In this document: piece after piece, positions 9,360 through 19,284 of the stretch
How positions within the stretch are numbered: the first letter of the stretch is position 1
Layout: each line of letters begins with the position of its first letter
Origin: Aurantiochytrium sp. KH105
Taxonomy: Eukaryota; Sar; Bigyra; Thraustochytrida; Thraustochytriidae
Assembly (NCBI GenBank): GCA_003116975.1
Contig: BGKB01000089.1
Coordinates: 62,001 to 126,000 of the forward strand
Reading direction: 5' to 3'
Length of the DNA stretch: 64,000 nucleotides
The notes under the pieces: model-generated
What the model saw: the letters and a program-made list of their open reading frames with translations, nothing else
What the model was told of the DNA's origin: nothing
Database searches by the model: none
Translations under genes and position numbers: made by a program

Positions 9360-11831
9360 TTATGCTGAGCGTGGGGGTGGGGGCCCATAGAGGGCGAGAG
9401 AGACGGAGATGCTCGTGGGCTCGGTGCCCGCAGGGATGTTGATTTGTATGGGCCGGGCGAGCTCGCGGTCGTCCCCAAGAGCGTGGAAATCAGCTGATAT
9501 GGAATGCGCATGCGGCGATGACCGAGCGAGCCGAAAGCTCCATGGAAGCGCCACAAGCGGCGCACAGTGGTCAGAGCAGCAAATCAACGCGGTGCTATGC
9601 TTGCTGGTAAAGTCAGACGGAGCGTGCGACACGACAATAGTTACCTCGAGCTTATCCTTGGAGGTCCACCGGGACTGGAGCTGGATCGCTTCGGAAATGA
9701 CAAATATGGGGATGGGCCCGACGACAGCATTCGACCATATGACTCCACTCTCGCTGACGACTGAAGCGATGATTTCACTGGCTCGGCCAGGCATTGTACT
9801 GGCCGGGTCGATGTAGATGGGGGAAGCCATCTCACCAAAGAGGAAGACGCATTGCCACTGCAAGGGATGACTCAGATTGCTCGTACCGGAAGGAAAGACG
9901 TGAACACAGACGCGAGCGCATTGATGTTCGTCCTCAAACGTCTGGATCTCCTGGCCCGTAGCAAGAACGAGGATAGGAACAAGACCTACGTCAGGATGCA
10001 CATTTAGGCGCGATTCTGGCATTTTGTCGTCGATGACGATGCGAAGATAATTGATGGCGGGGTGCAAAGCCGTCTCGCCAGTGATTGGTATGGGCAAGCA
10101 GTTCGAGACACGAGAAAGAGGATAGCTCGCTACTGTGCGTGAATCTTGAAGGTCTTCTCGTCGATCGAGAATGACGCGAGGCACAGCCTTGTAGGCGACA
10201 ATGACGCGACGTGGACCCCAGGCCTCCATGAGAAGCCAGTCGACTGGCTGTGGCACTCCAGATGTCCGTACGTGATGAAGCAGTCGTATTGCGCCGCTTT
10301 TGCGAAGAATGTAACCATGCGTGCCTTTGCCTGCGCTTCTTGATCGACGAGAGAATCTTTCGACGCCGTCCCAGATCCTGTTGGCAGGGTGAAAATCCGG
10401 ATCAGTTGCGAATCCGAGCATGAAAATGTCCCAACGAGGATCTTGCCAGACGGGAGGACTGCCTGCACTACCGTGCCAGCGCTGCACGGCGTCTGCAGGA
10501 AAGTGCGCGTCGTCCTCGAGGACCAGAATGGCATCTAAATCGGAGAGGTCGGAGCGTCTTGCGAGAGCAGCCCATATTGCGATATGACTTGCGGCACATC
10601 CCAAAACGCCGGCTCTGAAGCCGTGGTCCTCATACGGGTTTCCTGAATGCACAATGTCGTCGACGCGAAAGAGGTGTTGGCGCTCTTTGGTAAAGACGAT
10701 GTCCCGACCGCCATCAATGGCACGGTAGCGTTCGGGCTTGGGCCACACCTTGTCGAGACCGGTATCTTTGAGTTCGCGTAGAACACGGGGCCAGCGTGTC
10801 AATTTGTCCTGCTCCATATTGATGACAAGGGTCTGCACGAGACGAGGCGGTGCGTGCAGCGAGGGACATGGCAGGGAATCCCTCGCGGGAACGGCAACGC
10901 ACGGCTTGCTTGCTGCGAGAATGCAAAACTTGTGCTCTTTGAGTGCGTCGTGACATTCTTTGTCTGCATTGCCGAGCATGACAAGCTTTCCGTCAGGGGG
11001 CAGCACCTGTTGAACGACTGAAAGGTCGATGTCGATATCCAGGTCTTTATCCAGGACCAATGTGCGTGGCTGGGCAGCGCGAAAGATTTCGTCGTGTATG
11101 ACCCACTGACTCACGACGAAACACCGCTGACCCGGTTGGAGATCCCTTGGATTACCCTGATCTGTTTCGGAAACAAAGCCGATGCCTTGGTTGACGAGGT
11201 GAGCGAAGCCAATGACAGGTCTGCAGGTGCGCATGATGACGAGACAAGTTGGCGCGTTGCGAATGTCCCGCCAGTACTCGAGGGCTTCTTGGCGCCTGAA
11301 AAGGATGAGCTTGAGTCGTCGCTCGATGTGGACGCGCATGACGTCGCGCTCAATGCCTGCGATTGCCGCGCGATCGGCCGCATAAGCAAGAACTTGATTT
11401 TTGTCCCAATCTGTGCGAATAATGTGTTCTTCCTCGTCGCCTTCAGGTCCAGGCAGGAGGATGCAGCACTGATGTTGATGATGGTCCGGGAGAGGGCTCA
11501 CCTTTGGGAAACACGTATTGTCATCGTTTCCGATTTCTTCAAGAGAGGCCGCGAGAGTTGGCAGCGCGAGCAGTGCGAGGAGCACGACGACGCAGCGCAG
11601 TGTCTTCGCCAGCCACGCGTCTTTTCTTCCTTGTGGCGACTGCTGGCGTCCGGCGCGCGGGAAAAAGCGAACGTTGCTGCTACATCTGTGTGTTTCACTC
11701 GCGCAGTCTTTACCTCTCCGCCTCGGCGTTGTTGGGCTGTCCGCGCGCGGCGAAAGGCGCGTCGTTTGCGCGTCTGCTTGCAGGTCTGTTTGCGCGGGCG
11801 CCCAAGCAATGGACGCCCTCCGGGGTGTCAT
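9360..11831 (-). CDS. Glycosyltransferase family 25 protein, type II membrane
   Basis: An 823-aa protein with a basic N-terminal tail and one hydrophobic segment at about residues 76-96 (VVVLLALLALPTLAASL), fitting a Golgi/ER signal anchor. The central part (about 310-540) carries GT25 hallmarks seen in LPS-biosynthesis and procollagen galactosyltransferases: LVINMEQDKLTRWPRV, GVLGCAASHIAIWAAL, then the acidic LVLEDDAHFP motif, and GTHGYILRKSGA. The family transfers sugars, typically galactose, from UDP-sugars; the acceptor here cannot be told. A Cys-containing region (about 100-300) and a beta-rich C-terminal extension (about 600-823) lie outside the core. The start is an ATG and the frame has no intron. 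It is divergent from the next gene across a 3.9 kb repeat-rich gap. Confidence 0.75.
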   Translation of the reverse strand: MTPRRASIAWAPAQTDLQADAQTTRLSPRADSPTTPRRRGKDCASETHRCSSNVRFFPRAGRQQSPQGRKDAWLAKTLRCVVVLLALLALPTLAASLEEIGNDDNTCFPKVSPLPDHHQHQCCILLPGPEGDEEEHIIRTDWDKNQVLAYAADRAAIAGIERDVMRVHIERRLKLILFRRQEALEYWRDIRNAPTCLVIMRTCRPVIGFAHLVNQGIGFVSETDQGNPRDLQPGQRCFVVSQWVIHDEIFRAAQPRTLVLDKDLDIDIDLSVVQQVLPPDGKLVMLGNADKECHDALKEHKFCILAASKPCVAVPARDSLPCPSLHAPPRLVQTLVINMEQDKLTRWPRVLRELKDTGLDKVWPKPERYRAIDGGRDIVFTKERQHLFRVDDIVHSGNPYEDHGFRAGVLGCAASHIAIWAALARRSDLSDLDAILVLEDDAHFPADAVQRWHGSAGSPPVWQDPRWDIFMLGFATDPDFHPANRIWDGVERFSRRSRSAGKGTHGYILRKSGAIRLLHHVRTSGVPQPVDWLLMEAWGPRRVIVAYKAVPRVILDRREDLQDSRTVASYPLSRVSNCLPIPITGETALHPAINYLRIVIDDKMPESRLNVHPDVGLVPILVLATGQEIQTFEDEHQCARVCVHVFPSGTSNLSHPLQWQCVFLFGEMASPIYIDPASTMPGRASEIIASVVSESGVIWSNAVVGPIPIFVISEAIQLQSRWTSKDKLEVTIVVSHAPSDFTSKHSTALICCSDHCAPLVALPWSFRLARSSPHAHSISADFHALGDDRELARPIQINIPAGTEPTSISVSLALYGPPPPRSA

Positions 11832-11922
11832 TGCGCCGAGTTGGGACGTGGTCTGTTGATGCTGCTGCTTCTACTCCTGCTCAAAACTAGAGTGACCTTG
11901 TGAGTCAAACGCGATCAAACGT

Positions 11923-11960
11923 ACAAACAAACAAACAAACAAACAAACAAATAAACAAAC
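11923..11960. repeat. (CAAA)n microsatellite
   Basis: About nine CAAA units with one ATAAA variant, 90 bp upstream of the GT25 start codon, so probably in its leader or promoter. Confidence 0.85.
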
Positions 11961-12197
11961 ATGACGTCATCAAGCAACGATGGCGAGTGGCGGTAGTCTG
12001 TCTGGCGGACTTTGCTTGGATTGCAGCGCCGCACGTCAAACACGCGTCCGCGTCGCCTCCCGTCGGCTTTGGCAAGCCACCGTCATTTCAGAAGTGATGG
12101 CGAAGATGAGGATGGAAAGCTTTTGCGTGAGCCAACGAGGTTGATGTCAGGATGGTGCCAGGATCCGACGAGAAGAGCAGCACTGCTTCGCCAAATA

Positions 12198-12324
12198 GGC
12201 AAGCAAGGAAAGGCAAGCAAGGGAATGCAAGTAAGGAAAGGCAAGCAAGGGAATGCAAGCAAGGAAAGGCAAGCAAGGAAAGGCAAGCAAGGAAAGGCAA
12301 GCAAGGAAAGGCAAGCAAGAAAGA
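12198..12324. repeat. 14-bp tandem array (GGCAAGCAAGGAAA type)
   Basis: About nine copies of a 14-bp unit with variants ending GGGAAT. Because 14 is not a multiple of three and the unit has no stop in any phase, the array is open in several frames on both strands, which creates artefactual open frames. Confidence 0.85.
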
Positions 12325-12605
12325 TCTCCGACCGCGTAAATCTTTTGGAGGCGCGAGTCGACGCGAGTGATGACTCTTTGCAGGCGTTGCCGCGGCCTCC
12401 AGGCCGCCGTCTCGTGCGGTGCGCTTGACTTTCTGTCCAGTACTAAGGCCTTCGGCGAGATTATGAAGAAGATCGATTGATCGCATCGCAGCATCAACCA
12501 ACTCTTTTCCGAAGACGAACGAGGCTGCGGTGTTGTACCACAAGAGGATCGGCAACATCTCCACCATCCATGGCCACTCCACGGTGCCGGACGCGCTGGA
12601 CGCGC

Positions 12606-12627
12606 CGATCGATCGATCGATCGATCA
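12606..12627. repeat. (CGAT)n palindromic tetranucleotide tract
   Basis: Run of about five CGAT units, the second such tract in the window. Confidence 0.8.
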
Positions 12628-12740
12628 GCGCCCTGATCTCCATTGACGGTTGCGGAGCCCGGCTCGGACGGCGTGCGCGCGGAATTGAGTCTCGCCGGGC
12701 CAGGGCGCGCAGGCAATCGAGTGCATGCGCGAGCAACCCC

Positions 12741-12785
12741 GATGCGATGCGATGCGATGCGATGCGACGCGACGCGACGCGACGC
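12741..12785. repeat. Pentanucleotide array (GATGC)5(GACGC)4
   Basis: Perfect 5-bp period with a one-base switch in the unit from GATGC to GACGC half way. Confidence 0.9.
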
Positions 12786-12930
12786 GAGCCCGGCCGCGAG
12801 GAGCTCGAGGGCTGGTCGGCGACGGGGTGTGCACGTACTTCTTCTTCTTCAAGCTCGTGTGGTCGTGGTTCTCCTTCCGCGGGGCCGGGAACGCAGCCCG
12901 GGGATGGACGATGAGGGGCGGCGGCAGGGC

Positions 12931-12965
12931 CATGCCATGCCATGCCATGCCATGCCGTGCCGTGC
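12931..12965. repeat. Pentanucleotide array (CATGC)n/(CGTGC)n
   Basis: Five CATGC units followed by CGTGC variants; 5-bp period. Confidence 0.85.
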
Positions 12966-14516
12966 GTGCGTCGCTCGTGCTGGTGGACGGACTGCTGCAG
13001 CATCTGCAGCTTGCTCGCTCGCTTGCTTGCTTGCTTGCTTGCACTGCGTTGGGGGTAAGCTTTCGTGAGACCGACTGCTGCTGCCGCGCGAGTGAGCGTG
13101 ACACGACAACCTACGACGACGAAGCGAAGCTCGGAAAGCTCCGACTCGAGCTTCTTCGAGTTGCTTGGTGGGGCCGGGCCTTTCTGTCTTATTTTTGCGA
13201 AGTGTACGGCGCTGTGCAAGTTCGGGGCGCTCCGATCTTGGCAGCTGGCTGGCTGCATTGCCTCTGGAGACGGCAGGCCCGCTCGTCCATCGCAGACTTG
13301 CGCTCGGGCCGCCAGATCTTGTTGGTCGCGGCGATGTGCGCCAAGGCGGCTGACCAATACGGGCTGAGTAGAGTGGTGACATTTGTCTCGATCGTTGACG
13401 CGCACGAGCTTGGTCGAAGGATAGGTCCCTAAAAAATGAATGAAAAGTCTCGTGCTGCTTCTTTCCCTCGCCCGCGCTGCGTTGATTAATTGCGCTGCAC
13501 GGGACGCGAACCGGAGGGAGAGCGGAGGGACGCACCTGGCGCGCATTGTCAACCGAGCAATACAGCAGCAGGCATGCAGGATACTACGCGGAAACAAGTC
13601 CGCTCTCCCTCGCTCTCTCTCCATGAAATTTGACATTTGGACTTGCTGCGTTGAGGTTCGCGCCGCCGGGGTCCGCACAATCGTAGGTGCGACCACCAAG
13701 CAGGGCGCAGGCAGGCTTCTGCGGACCGACCAGAGAGGCAGGGACCAAGAGAGTGAGAGAGAGTACTAGAGATTTAGAGATGGGGTTTTCATTGAAGATG
13801 AAGAAGGCTTTTCGAATGAATGGTCAACCAAGGATCGCCTCCCTTTTCCGCGCAAAAATACAGTGGCAGAACAGTTGAAGAAGACCAGCCAACCCACGCA
13901 GGGAGAACGGCGCGGGGCTTTGTGCCCCATGCCATTCTCCTGAGGTGTGGGCGAAAAAGTAGCTCAAATTTTGCTCTGCACTGCTTTCGCCTTTCCGGCG
14001 GTCTCGCGCGAACGAGTGGGACCGGAGGGCGGCTCTTTTCTTCTGGCCAGGCAGCCTTCCTGCCGGCCAAGCCCTCCGCCTCGTACGCTCGGCAGGCAGC
14101 AGCCGCACGTGACAAAGTTGCGGCTGATCGTTCCGGTCTTCGCGACGTCACCCTCGGGAGCGTTGCGTCGCGCTGTGTCGCTCGCTGCTCGGCACGCGGC
14201 GTTTGTTCGTTCATCTTGCGCACTGTCTGTCAAGCATCTTGCTGGTTGCTGCGCCCTCCCTCTCTTTTCCCACAGCGCACCCACATGCGTCGCGAGCCCT
14301 TCCTCCCCCTAACTTTCCGAGCAGCCTGCGGCTGCTGCGGCGGCGTGTTGGCGGCTGCGGGCGCTGTTTTTCCCCGCAGTGATGTCCCGCCGGCTCCCGC
14401 AGTGGCTCGTACATGCGCGCGCGTCCTGCGCGGCAGGACAGGATCGCGCGTAGGCGGCGCTAGGCCGCGGGTACGCGTGCAGCAGCCCGGCAGCTGCGTT
14501 GATGAGCCAACCAGGC

Positions 14517-14582
14517 CGATCCCAGCCCAGCCCAGCCCAGCCCAGCCCGGCCAAGCCCAGCCCAGCCAAGCCAAGCCCAGCC
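14517..14582. repeat. Pentanucleotide array (CAGCC/CAAGC)n
   Basis: About 13 units of CCCAG with CCAAG variants, a polypyrimidine/purine-skewed tract. Confidence 0.85.
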
Positions 14583-14870
14583 GCCCCCGCGCAGAGCGGC
14601 TGGCTGCCAGCGGTGGCGGGCGCGCTGCGCGCGGCCGAGCGCGGCTCGGGGCGGCTGCGAAGGCGGCGCGAGAAAAGGAAAGAGAAATGGAGGGAAAGGA
14701 AAAGATGCAGGAGGAGAAGTGGTCTCAGGGGGTGTGCACCGGGAAGCAAGCTGCTGCTGCGGCTGGCTGGTCGCGTAAAAAGACCGGGCCCGGAAAGAGG
14801 ATCGTCGAGCTGCACGGGCCGATCGAGTGGATCGTGGGCGGCGCACGGCACGCACGGCCTTCGACGGAGG

Positions 14871-14940
14871 CCTCGCCTCGCCACGCCTCGCCTCGCCTCG
14901 CCACGCCTCGCCTCGCCACGCCTCGCCTCGCCACGCCACG
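14871..14940. repeat. Pentanucleotide array (CCTCG/CCACG)n
   Basis: About 14 units alternating CCTCG and CCACG, giving a higher-order period of 10-15 bp. Confidence 0.85.
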
Positions 14941-15653
14941 GCAATGAAAGCGAAGCGGGGCGAGGCGAGGCGAGGGAACGGAACCCGAGCGGAGAAAACG
15001 GAGATCAACGCGAACCCCCACGCTCGGCCCGCGCGGACGCAGCCGCGGAGCGCGCGGAGCGGAGACGGAGGCGGAGCCGCAGCTACAGTGCAAAAAAGCA
15101 GCGCCGCAGCGGGCGGCGTGCGTGCGCGCGCCTTGATTCACAGCCAGGCAGCAGTGCAGACGCGGAAGTCGAGGCACGTCCAGCAAACAGACACGCAAGA
15201 CAGACCGACGTATAAACACACAGACGTATACAGTCAGTCAGTCATACAGACATCCTTCCACCAGACAGACAGACAGATAGACAAGAGAAGAAAGAAACCA
15301 CCACCCGAAGGCCCAAGCCGGCCGAGCCCAGCCCGGCCGCGAGGACGCGGACACCGATCGTCCCGGCCGAGCGCAGAGACGCAACGCAACGCGCCGCGAC
15401 GCGACGCGCCCAGTCGCGCCAGACGCGCCGGACGCGAGGCGAGGCGAGGCAGCGCGGGCGGAGCAGCGGAGCGGCGCGTGCCGGCGAGCGGCGCAGTGCG
15501 CGGGGCCATCAGGAAAAAGGGAGGACGCATCAACATCAGATCGTCAACGCGGCGAGGCAGGCGCGAGCGAGCAACGCGGCGCGCAAGGCGGAGCAGAGCA
15601 GGTCGGCCTGGGCAGCGACAGCAAGAGCAGCGACAGCAAGAGCAGCAGCAGCT

Positions 15654-15654
<1 letters not shown>

Positions 15655-15693
<39 letters not shown>
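15655..15693 (+). repeat. CAG trinucleotide tract in leader of the TPR gene
   Basis: About 13 uninterrupted CAG units, flanked by looser CAG/CAA repeats from about 15610, ending 40 bp before the ATG at 15734. It lies outside the reading frame chosen. Confidence 0.85.
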
Positions 15694-15696
<3 letters not shown>

Positions 15697-15733
15697 CAAA
15701 AGAGCAGGGCAGCCCGCTGGGCGGGCGGCGAGG

Positions 15734-16948
15734 ATGCCGAGCCTGCTGGAACTGTGCTGCGGCGAGGCGCGGCGCGGCGACTCGCACGGCGAGGACGTCA
15801 AGGCGTTCTCCGTGTTCGGGCAGGGGCCCGCGCAGGCGGACGGCGCGGACATGAAACTGCCCAGCGTGGATCTCTTCGACGATGCAGACGGCCTCGCGCG
15901 CTTCATCGGCCGCGAGCCGAGTGACAGATATACGCGAATCTTCGTCGAGGAGCAGACCAAGGCCCTCGACGCATGGGAGGCAGAGGAAAAGCAACAACTC
16001 ATGGACCTCGACGAAAGGGAGAGGCTCGTTGACGAGGAACTTCGCGCCATGGTTGAAAAGAATCGCTCCCTCGACGAACAGGTCGCCAACCTCGAGGCCC
16101 ACGCACAGGGGTCCGAGCCGCTCGACCTCAACCTCCACGAGAGCGAGCTCGTCCGCGTCTCCGGATTCTCGCACATGACCGGCTTCAGCAACCGAGACCT
16201 CGACCTCCTCAGCAGCTTCTTGACGAGTAAGCCGGAGGAAAGCGCCCAAACATCCATACAAGGCGTCTCGCTCGCCGACCCTTCGTCCGCCTTTATCCAC
16301 GAACTCCAAGACTCGCTGGCCGATTCGGACGACGAAGGCGAGGCCGAAAACACGTCCTCAACATCTTCCGCTGCTGCTGCTGCTGCTGCAGCAGCAGCAG
16401 CAGCAGCTCCCGTCGACTTGCTGCAGTCCGGCGTCGAGGCATGCTACCGCAAGGACTACGCGCGCGCAAAACGAAATCTCAAAAAGTGCGCACGTCTCGC
16501 CGTGCTGCAACAGGATGAGATGCTCGCGGCGCGCGCCCTCGCAAACCTCGCAAATGTATACGAAATCACGCTTCGCTCCGCAAAGGCCCTCGCACTCTAC
16601 AGAACCTGCATCGCCCTCTTGCGCAAGAACGAGGATCTAACGCGGGAACGATTTGTCGTCGCCAACGCGCTGCTTTCCTGTGTCAATATGAAAAAGTACG
16701 AAGAGGCCATCGAATACGGCCGTCGCCAGCTCGAAATTCTCACAGCCACCCAGGCACTCCACTCGAGGCGCGCAGAGCCACAGGACATCCACGATGATAT
16801 CGAACAGCAGATCCGCGACACATCCGAGGTCATCGCCGAGCTCGAGAGCGCCCTCGCTGACGGCTACGAGGTCTCCTTTGATCTCCACGCAAAAGATCGA
16901 AGTCTCTATGCCCTCAAGTCCACCAGGTCCATGTACGCCTCTGAATAA
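15734..16948 (+). CDS. TPR-repeat protein with poly-alanine tract
   Basis: A 404-aa protein. Residues about 65-125 are Glu/Lys-rich and probably coiled coil (EAEEKQQLMDLDERERL). A 13-residue alanine run (about 213-225; GCT then GCA codons) separates this from a helical C-terminal half (about 225-375) with TPR-like repeats: VEACYRKDYARAKRNLKKCA, ARALANLANVYEITLRSAKA, and a third starting ANALLSCVNMKKYEEAIEYG. These resemble GPSM/LGN-type TPRs, which act as protein-binding scaffolds. I cannot name the orthologue. The ATG at 15734 is the start; a CAG tract lies just upstream. The opposite strand is also open because of codon bias and was not accepted. Confidence 0.7.
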   Translation: MPSLLELCCGEARRGDSHGEDVKAFSVFGQGPAQADGADMKLPSVDLFDDADGLARFIGREPSDRYTRIFVEEQTKALDAWEAEEKQQLMDLDERERLVDEELRAMVEKNRSLDEQVANLEAHAQGSEPLDLNLHESELVRVSGFSHMTGFSNRDLDLLSSFLTSKPEESAQTSIQGVSLADPSSAFIHELQDSLADSDDEGEAENTSSTSSAAAAAAAAAAAAAPVDLLQSGVEACYRKDYARAKRNLKKCARLAVLQQDEMLAARALANLANVYEITLRSAKALALYRTCIALLRKNEDLTRERFVVANALLSCVNMKKYEEAIEYGRRQLEILTATQALHSRRAEPQDIHDDIEQQIRDTSEVIAELESALADGYEVSFDLHAKDRSLYALKSTRSMYASE

Positions 16949-17447
16949 TGCCATCATGCTCGCGCGCATGCGCATGCTGGTTCTCTTTTTTCTCGCGGCA
17001 GTCTGCGTGCGCGCAATCGTAATCTAAGCGAAGCGTTGTCTCTCTTTTCTGTTTTGTGTGTCTCGCCATCTCTGGCTGCAAACTTATGCTCTTTTGATGG
17101 AGGTTCGTCGAAGGCTTTCCCGACGGCCTGAATGCTAGATAGGAGGCCATCATCTCATGCACCATGGTGCAAGCAAGCACATTTCGAGGGAAGCCACCAC
17201 GGACGTTTTCTTCTAAGAAATGGGCGCCTTCTTTTTTATTGTCACAATGCAAAATGTTGTCTCAATTTCCTTGTTCAATGCAATGCAATGTGAAGATAAT
17301 AAAAATGAAAACATAGTCTTTGATGAGCAAGCTCATGTACTCTCTACGGCCGAAAGAAAACCTTTGACTGGGGCCCCGCACTTGCAACGGCCTTGGTATG
17401 GGACCCACAAATTGTTGGATTAGGACTACGCGCTCGCAACAAACTTG
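16949..17447. other. Convergent intergenic region
   Basis: 3' flanks of converging genes; AT-richer after 17220 (TTTTTTATTG, AATAATAAAAATG-type sequence). No supported gene. Confidence 0.5.
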
Positions 17448-17948
17448 TTAGTATGTGCACTCCGGGAAAGCGAGCTGCGTCATGTCCTTGATGATATTCT
17501 GAATATCGTGAATGAGCGCCACCGGGTTGTGCTCGTCCATGGCAGCGCGGGCAATCTCGTAAGGAATGCGCACAGCCAAGTCAATCACCTTTTGCGAGCA
17601 GACCTGCTTGTCCTCGCAGCAGATGGCACCAGCATTGATGTCGTATCCCGCCGGGCAAGGGTCGAAGCACGTCGGGCCCTCACCAATCGCGCCCTTTTCA
17701 CCGCATTTGGCGTAGCACAGGCCCATCTGCTTTTCTTCGTCGGCCGTGCAGTTGCCGAGGTGTCCGAGGCCTCGCCACTCGATCTTCTTCCAGCACGCGC
17801 CGCTCTCGTTGGCCGTCTCCACGCCGCGAAGACTGTTGGGGGCTTCCTTCGTCTCCACGAGAAGATCCGTGAAGTGCGCCGAGGCAGGCTCCATCACGAG
17901 CGCCAGAACGGCCAGAATGACCACGAGGATCACGTTGCTAGAACCCAT
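17448..17948 (-). CDS. Small secreted cysteine-rich protein
   Basis: 166 aa, starting at a clear ATG. A typical signal peptide covers residues 1-24 (VILVVILAVLALVMEPASA). The mature part has ten cysteines, including a CYAKCG...CFDPCPAGY...CCEDKQVC cluster, and a potential N-glycosylation site (NCTA). The C-terminal third is helical (VIDLAVRIPYEIARAAMDEH). I do not recognise the family. The cysteine spacing suggests a disulfide-stabilised extracellular protein. It is divergent from ATG9 across a 1.3 kb repeat-containing region. Confidence 0.65.
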   Translation of the reverse strand: MGSSNVILVVILAVLALVMEPASAHFTDLLVETKEAPNSLRGVETANESGACWKKIEWRGLGHLGNCTADEEKQMGLCYAKCGEKGAIGEGPTCFDPCPAGYDINAGAICCEDKQVCSQKVIDLAVRIPYEIARAAMDEHNPVALIHDIQNIIKDMTQLAFPECTY

Positions 17949-19284
17949 CTTGAAGCTGGTATTTTCGTCTTCGACGAAGAAGTCTGTGCTACGGCTGCTC
18001 TCGCCACGAGAGAAATAGAATAGAAAGGAGGTTGTTGACGTTGTCGATCACGATCACGTTAGTAAAGTCCGCGGGCACAGCAACCCAACGCAAACCAAAG
18101 CAGAGCAAAGCAAAACGATACAATGCAATACAATGCAATGCAGTGCAACGCAACGCAACTCAATGCAAACGAGAGAGGGCCTCAAGCGCCTGCCCTTGGC
18201 CACCGCAACGGCGGCGGCATTCACCCATCCTGACCGAGGCTGAGGCACTCTCTCGTGAAAAAATCCATCGCGGGCCCGGCCCCATCCACCTCCTCGCGAA
18301 GGGGAGAAGAGACAGCGGGGCGTGCAAGTCCAGTGCCGACGCGAGCGCGCTGGGCGCCGCTGGGCGCGACTCTCTCGCAAGTGACCTACCTGGCTTCGCG
18401 CTGGGGCTTCGGGCTCTGCTGCAGCTGCGTCTCGATTGCGCTTTTGCCAAATGAGCGCCGGCCGGAACTGCAACCCCAAGATCGCGTCAGTGGGCCTCCT
18501 CACTGCTCCACTGGCCCCAGAGTAACGGACTCCACTGTTGATACCCTGGCCGAGGAAGATTTTATCAGAGGGGAAACGAAGCCCAAAGCATACCGTACAC
18601 ACTGGGAGTATTTGTGAGTTGTGCAGTCCCGGGGAGGGAGTCCTCGGGGACAAGGACAGGATGTGCTGCAGATGTGGAAATATCCCGTCGAGGTCTCCGT
18701 GGGATTTGCTTGTGCATGGATGTCTAAAGCTCGAGAAGACGACGCCACGGCAGGCTGACATGCTTGCTTGCTTTATAACAGACCACGAATCATTCTTTCG
18801 CTTCTATTTCCACATCACTGCCAGTGATTGATGATCTCAACGGACTTGATAATCAATGTCCTGATTGACGTTTAGCCATAGAAAAACTAGGCCTAGGCCT
18901 ATTGTGGATTATTGTTGTTCTCCAATGAACACAAGGCCTGATTGATTGATGAGCAATGGTGATTGTGAGCACCAAATGAAGACAGTGTAGTAGTCAGGCC
19001 TCGTCTTGGCGAGCATGACAAAACACAGCACGTACATCACCAAAAAACATCAAGGAGAGCGGGCCCAGGCTCAAGCTCTCATACTGAGCAAGCTCTTCTT
19101 CTTTTCACCACGCACCATCCTGCTGACGCGAGTTCTGTCTCGGTGCAATTTCCGAGATCCTGCCTTCTGCTGCTACTGCTGCTGTCAGCATGGTCAGGCC
19201 AGTGACGACGACGACGAAGAAAACTCCAAATCTGGGCAGACGACACAACAGACACGCAAAACCCTTTTGGCGAGTCGGAGCGCC
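17949..19284. other. Divergent intergenic region upstream of ATG9
   Basis: Contains a CAATG/CAACG/CAAAG pentamer-rich tract (18079-18169) and a palindromic AGGCCTAGGCCT (about 18890-18901). The ATG9 frame is open from an ATG at 19015, so 19015-19284 could be coding or leader. No other supported gene. Confidence 0.5.
18079..18169. repeat. Degenerate pentanucleotide tract (CAAAG/CAATG/CAACG)
   Basis: About 18 units with 5-bp period and single-base variants, in the region between the secreted Cys-rich gene and ATG9. Confidence 0.7.

Larger units (their letters stand above)
11832..15733. other. 3.9 kb repeat-rich divergent intergenic region
   Basis: The longest gene-free stretch. It holds a series of tandem repeats (annotated separately): CAAA, a 14-bp AGGCAAGCAAGGAA-type array, CGAT, GATGC/GACGC, CATGC, GCTT, CAGCC, CCTCGCCACG, and a CAG tract just before the next gene. 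Several open frames exist, but they begin at non-ATG codons, are driven by repeats, or are Arg/Ala/Pro-rich with no family resemblance. I found no supported coding or RNA gene. Confidence 0.5.

Noticed and set aside
12494..13699. 401-residue minus-strand open frame in the 3.9 kb intergenic region
   Set aside because: Runs through CGAT, GATGC and CATGC arrays; composition is repeat-driven and no homology pattern is seen.
13820..15924. Two long overlapping + strand frames (375 and 365 residues)
   Set aside because: Arg/Ala/Pro-rich translations of CAGCC and CCTCGCCACG arrays; one overlaps the TPR gene in a different frame.
19015..19284. 90-residue N-terminal extension of ATG9
   Set aside because: In-frame ATG exists, but the added sequence is Cys/Phe/Ser-rich and unlike ATG9 N-termini. 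Kept only as an alternative.
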